Assembly (NCBI RefSeq): GCF_041058985.1
Contig: NZ_JBEHZE010000001.1
Location: 2,666,001 to 2,730,000 of the forward strand
Source: Hyphococcus lacteus
GTDB taxonomy: Bacteria; Pseudomonadota; Alphaproteobacteria; Caulobacterales; Parvularculaceae
DNA: 64,000 nt
Direction of reading: 5' to 3'
This document shows positions 62,108 to 64,000 of the stretch, piece by piece. How positions within the stretch are numbered: position 1 is the stretch's first letter; each line of letters begins with the position of its first letter. The position numbers and the translations under genes are program-made. A model generated the notes under the pieces. The model was not told the DNA's origin. It saw nothing but the letters and a program-made list of their open reading frames with translations, and ran no database searches.

Positions 62108-62431
62108 TCAGCCCTCGTTTTGTAACTGCTGCACCGCCTCAGTCATGAATTCGGCCATATGCCGACGGAGTTGGTGATCAGATTGTTCAACATTGGCAGC
62201 GTCGAAATCGGCCCGGATCTTGCGGAATACGTCTTCATCACCAGCTTCTTCAAAATCAGCCTTGATGACCTCTTTTGCGTATGCGTCCGCCTCCGCACCT
62301 GTTTTCCCCAAAAGACCGGCTGCCCAAAGACCAAGCAACTTATTGCGACGCGCCTCAGCTTTGAATCTCAACTCAGCATCATGGGCGAATTTCTTCTCGA
62401 ACTTGTCTTCACGGTCATCGAAAATGGTCAT
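62108..62431 (-). CDS. F1-ATPase inhibitor subunit zeta (DUF1476)
   Basis: A 107-residue helical protein: MTIFDDREDKFEKKFAHDAE, LRFKAEARRNKLLGLWAAGL, KTGAEADAYAKEVIKADFEE. This matches the DUF1476 family, shown in Paracoccus to be subunit zeta, which blocks ATP hydrolysis by F1 through its N-terminal helix. It is alphaproteobacteria-specific and commonly sits divergent from purC, as here. The 277-base gap to purC shows no other gene. Confidence 0.9.
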   Translation of the reverse strand: MTIFDDREDKFEKKFAHDAELRFKAEARRNKLLGLWAAGLLGKTGAEADAYAKEVIKADFEEAGDEDVFRKIRADFDAANVEQSDHQLRRHMAEFMTEAVQQLQNEG

Positions 62432-62708
62432 TGATAGGGTCTCCGGGGACTACGGCGGTTTAGAATTAAACCGAACAATTTCATGCTACTTAGTATTGGA
62501 TTTGCGCCGGTGCAACGCAATGCTGGCGATTCAATCAACTCAGGGCTTTTCTTAACGGCGCACAGAGCGTAAACCGCCGTCTTCTCTCCTAACGCTAGCC
62601 GTGCTAGCGACGGGACGAAAACGCCGGAATTGAGTCGTCGGCATCTGATTTGACCGGCTTTAGAGAGCTGAAAAGTCGCCGATAAGGCATTGAAAGGATT
62701 ACCAGAAC

Positions 62709-63485
62709 ATGGCCCGCCGCAAACAGATCTATGAAGGCAAGGCGAAAATCCTGTTTGAAGGCCCAGAGCCTGGCACCATCATTCAGTACTTCAAGGATGA
62801 TGCGACCGCTTTCAACAACCAGAAAAAAGCGGTCCTCGAAGGTAAAGGCGTCCTGAATAACCGCATCTCAGAATATGTGATGCTGGGGTTAGAGCGAATC
62901 GGCGTGCCAACCCACTTCATCCGCCGCCTCAACATGCGCGAACAATTGGTTCGCCATGTCGAAATCGTGCCACTCGAGGTTGTCGTTCGCAACTATGCAG
63001 CTGGCAGCATCGCAAAGCGCCTTGGCGTTGAAACCGGGTCAGCCCTGCCTCGGTCGATCATCGAGTTTTACTACAAAAATGATGACCTCGGCGATCCCTT
63101 GATCTCAGAGGAACACATCACGGCGTTCAATTGGGCCACCCCTCAAGAGATCGACGACATGATGGCGCTGGCACTGCGGGTAAACGATTTCCTTTCTGGA
63201 TTGTTTACGGGAGTCGGGATCAAGCTCGTGGATTTCAAGATCGAGTTTGGCCGCCAATATGAAGGCGAAATGATGCGCCTCATCGTAGCTGACGAAATCA
63301 GTCCAGATAGCTGTCGCCTGTGGGATATGGAAACAGGTCACATCATGGACAAAGACCGTTTCCGTCAGGATCTCGGCGAAGTAACCGATGCTTATCGCGA
63401 AGTTGCGCGGCGGCTCGGTCTGTTGCGTGAAACGGAAAGCTCCGGCCAAACAGGCCCGGTTCTAGTTAGCGATAACGAAAAATAG
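62709..63485 (+). CDS. purC: phosphoribosylaminoimidazole-succinocarboxamide synthase
   Basis: A 258-residue SAICAR synthetase of purine synthesis, joining aspartate to CAIR with ATP. RKQIYEGKAKILFEGPEPGT and YFKDDATAFN are the N-terminal blocks; VPLEVVVRNYAAGSIAKRLG and IKLVDFKIEFGR are signature motifs; ISPDSCRLWD completes the site. AAAGGA lies about ten bases before ATG 62709. purS/purQ often follow purC in alphaproteobacteria; here an exported protein gene follows instead. Confidence 0.96.
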   Translation: MARRKQIYEGKAKILFEGPEPGTIIQYFKDDATAFNNQKKAVLEGKGVLNNRISEYVMLGLERIGVPTHFIRRLNMREQLVRHVEIVPLEVVVRNYAAGSIAKRLGVETGSALPRSIIEFYYKNDDLGDPLISEEHITAFNWATPQEIDDMMALALRVNDFLSGLFTGVGIKLVDFKIEFGRQYEGEMMRLIVADEISPDSCRLWDMETGHIMDKDRFRQDLGEVTDAYREVARRLGLLRETESSGQTGPVLVSDNEK

Positions 63486-63521
63486 TGACCGGTCTGTGGT
63501 CACACACTCTAAGGTCAACGG

Positions 63522-64000
63522 ATGTCTTTTCTGGCTTGGTCTCGGCTATTTATTGTATTCGCGATTATCGTTGGTCAAAAGCTGATCGCCGACCCCGCTC
63601 AGGCGCAAAACACTAGCGGTGTCAGCAATCCGGATGTCACCGATGGGGCCCGCAGCCTCGGTTATCGGAATTCAGTCGCACCAAGCGAAGGCCAAGATGC
63701 ATTTTCGCATCGGGTTGATTATGGGCACTCGTTTAGTGACCGGACAAAAGCCAAATTTGTGGTCACGCAAAACAATCAGAACGGTGACCTCAAAATTCGC
63801 CATGTTCAGATCGAAGGCCAATATCAATTTGCAAAAATGCAAGAAGGTTGGAACAGCGCAATACAGCTTCAGGGCCGTGTTCCGACCGCCCACAACGTCA
63901 GTGGAAGAATGCGAATCGGATGGCAGAATAGTTTCGACCTTACGTCGAGGGTCGAATTCCGCGCGGTACTATTGGCGGCCAGAGAGTTTGGCGAATTGGC
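63522..64000 (+). CDS. exported protein of unknown family (3' end outside window)
   Basis: The first 159 residues are visible. A signal peptide (MSFLAWSRLFIVFAIIVGQ, then KLIADPAQAQ) precedes a mature part starting NTSGVSNPDVTDGA. Alternating strands such as AKFVVTQNNQNGDLKIRHVQ, IEGQYQFAKM and SAIQLQGRVPTAHN suggest an outer-membrane or periplasmic beta protein. AAGG lies eight bases before the ATG. Family not recognised. Confidence 0.65.
   Translation, partial: MSFLAWSRLFIVFAIIVGQKLIADPAQAQNTSGVSNPDVTDGARSLGYRNSVAPSEGQDAFSHRVDYGHSFSDRTKAKFVVTQNNQNGDLKIRHVQIEGQYQFAKMQEGWNSAIQLQGRVPTAHNVSGRMRIGWQNSFDLTSRVEFRAVLLAAREFGEL

Overview
The window is ordinary chromosomal DNA from an alphaproteobacterium, probably an aquatic oligotroph of the Caulobacterales/Parvularculales/Hyphomonadaceae type; this placement is inferred from gene content. 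Support comes from a COQ9 homologue beside rpsU, a GapR (DUF2312) nucleoid protein, the F1-ATPase inhibitor subunit zeta (DUF1476) beside purC, a split pntAA-pntAB-pntB transhydrogenase operon, a type-B bL36 and a TonB-dependent receptor. I saw no tRNA, rRNA, CRISPR array or insertion sequence.

Layout. 1-10.8 kb is housekeeping and envelope genes (COQ9 end, rpsU, entericidin-like lipoprotein, MipA/OmpV, a lipoprotein methyltransferase, the pnt operon, an alpha/beta hydrolase, an NtrC-type response regulator, gapR, a TPR protein, rpmJ). 11.0-13.3 kb carries two adjacent toxin-antitoxin modules (RES/Xre and DUF1778/GNAT), each with a palindromic operator. 13.3-18.2 kb holds carbonic anhydrase, a PuuD-type membrane protein, a minimal mercury locus (merR, merT, GDCCVxC protein) with a textbook 19-bp-spacer MerR promoter, a GIN-domain protein and a lone hutI. 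18.6-20.5 kb has a lipid-kinase gene translationally coupled to a Tam41-like putative CDP-diacylglycerol synthase. 20.5-30.7 kb contains a lactonase-like lipoprotein, glpK, the selenium pair selD/mnmH, and the der-bamB-yfgM-like operon.

30.9-47.5 kb is a polyamine or related amine utilisation region. It has two class-III aminotransferases, a PuuC-like aldehyde dehydrogenase, two PuuA-like glutamine-synthetase-fold ligases, a PuuB-like FAD oxidase, a GntR/FCD regulator, a TonB receptor, a lipoprotein amidohydrolase, a TPR sulfotransferase and an unrecognised membrane protein. A recurring palindrome (TTGTGATCACA-like) lies near four of these genes and is probably the GntR operator.

47.5-58.1 kb is the most striking region: a Fap-like functional-amyloid or surface-fibre locus. 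It encodes an 800-residue protein dominated by Asp-Asn-Ser repeats, a small Asn/Gly-rich protein sharing its C-terminal motif, a stand-alone periplasmic C39 peptidase (FapD-like), a Pro/Ser/Thr-rich secreted protein, an anchored trypsin-like protease, a sigma54 activator without receiver domain, and a coiled-coil/LysM/beta-barrel outer-membrane protein (FapF-like). Two of the secreted proteins carry double-glycine-type leaders next to the C39 peptidase. Two divergent sigma54 (-24/-12) promoters drive the repeat-protein gene and the protease gene, with palindromic candidate activator sites between them.

58.1-64 kb returns to housekeeping: M48 protease, Asp/Glu racemase, LemA, a DUF2959 lipoprotein, an SDR, subunit zeta, purC, and the start of an exported protein that runs off the window.
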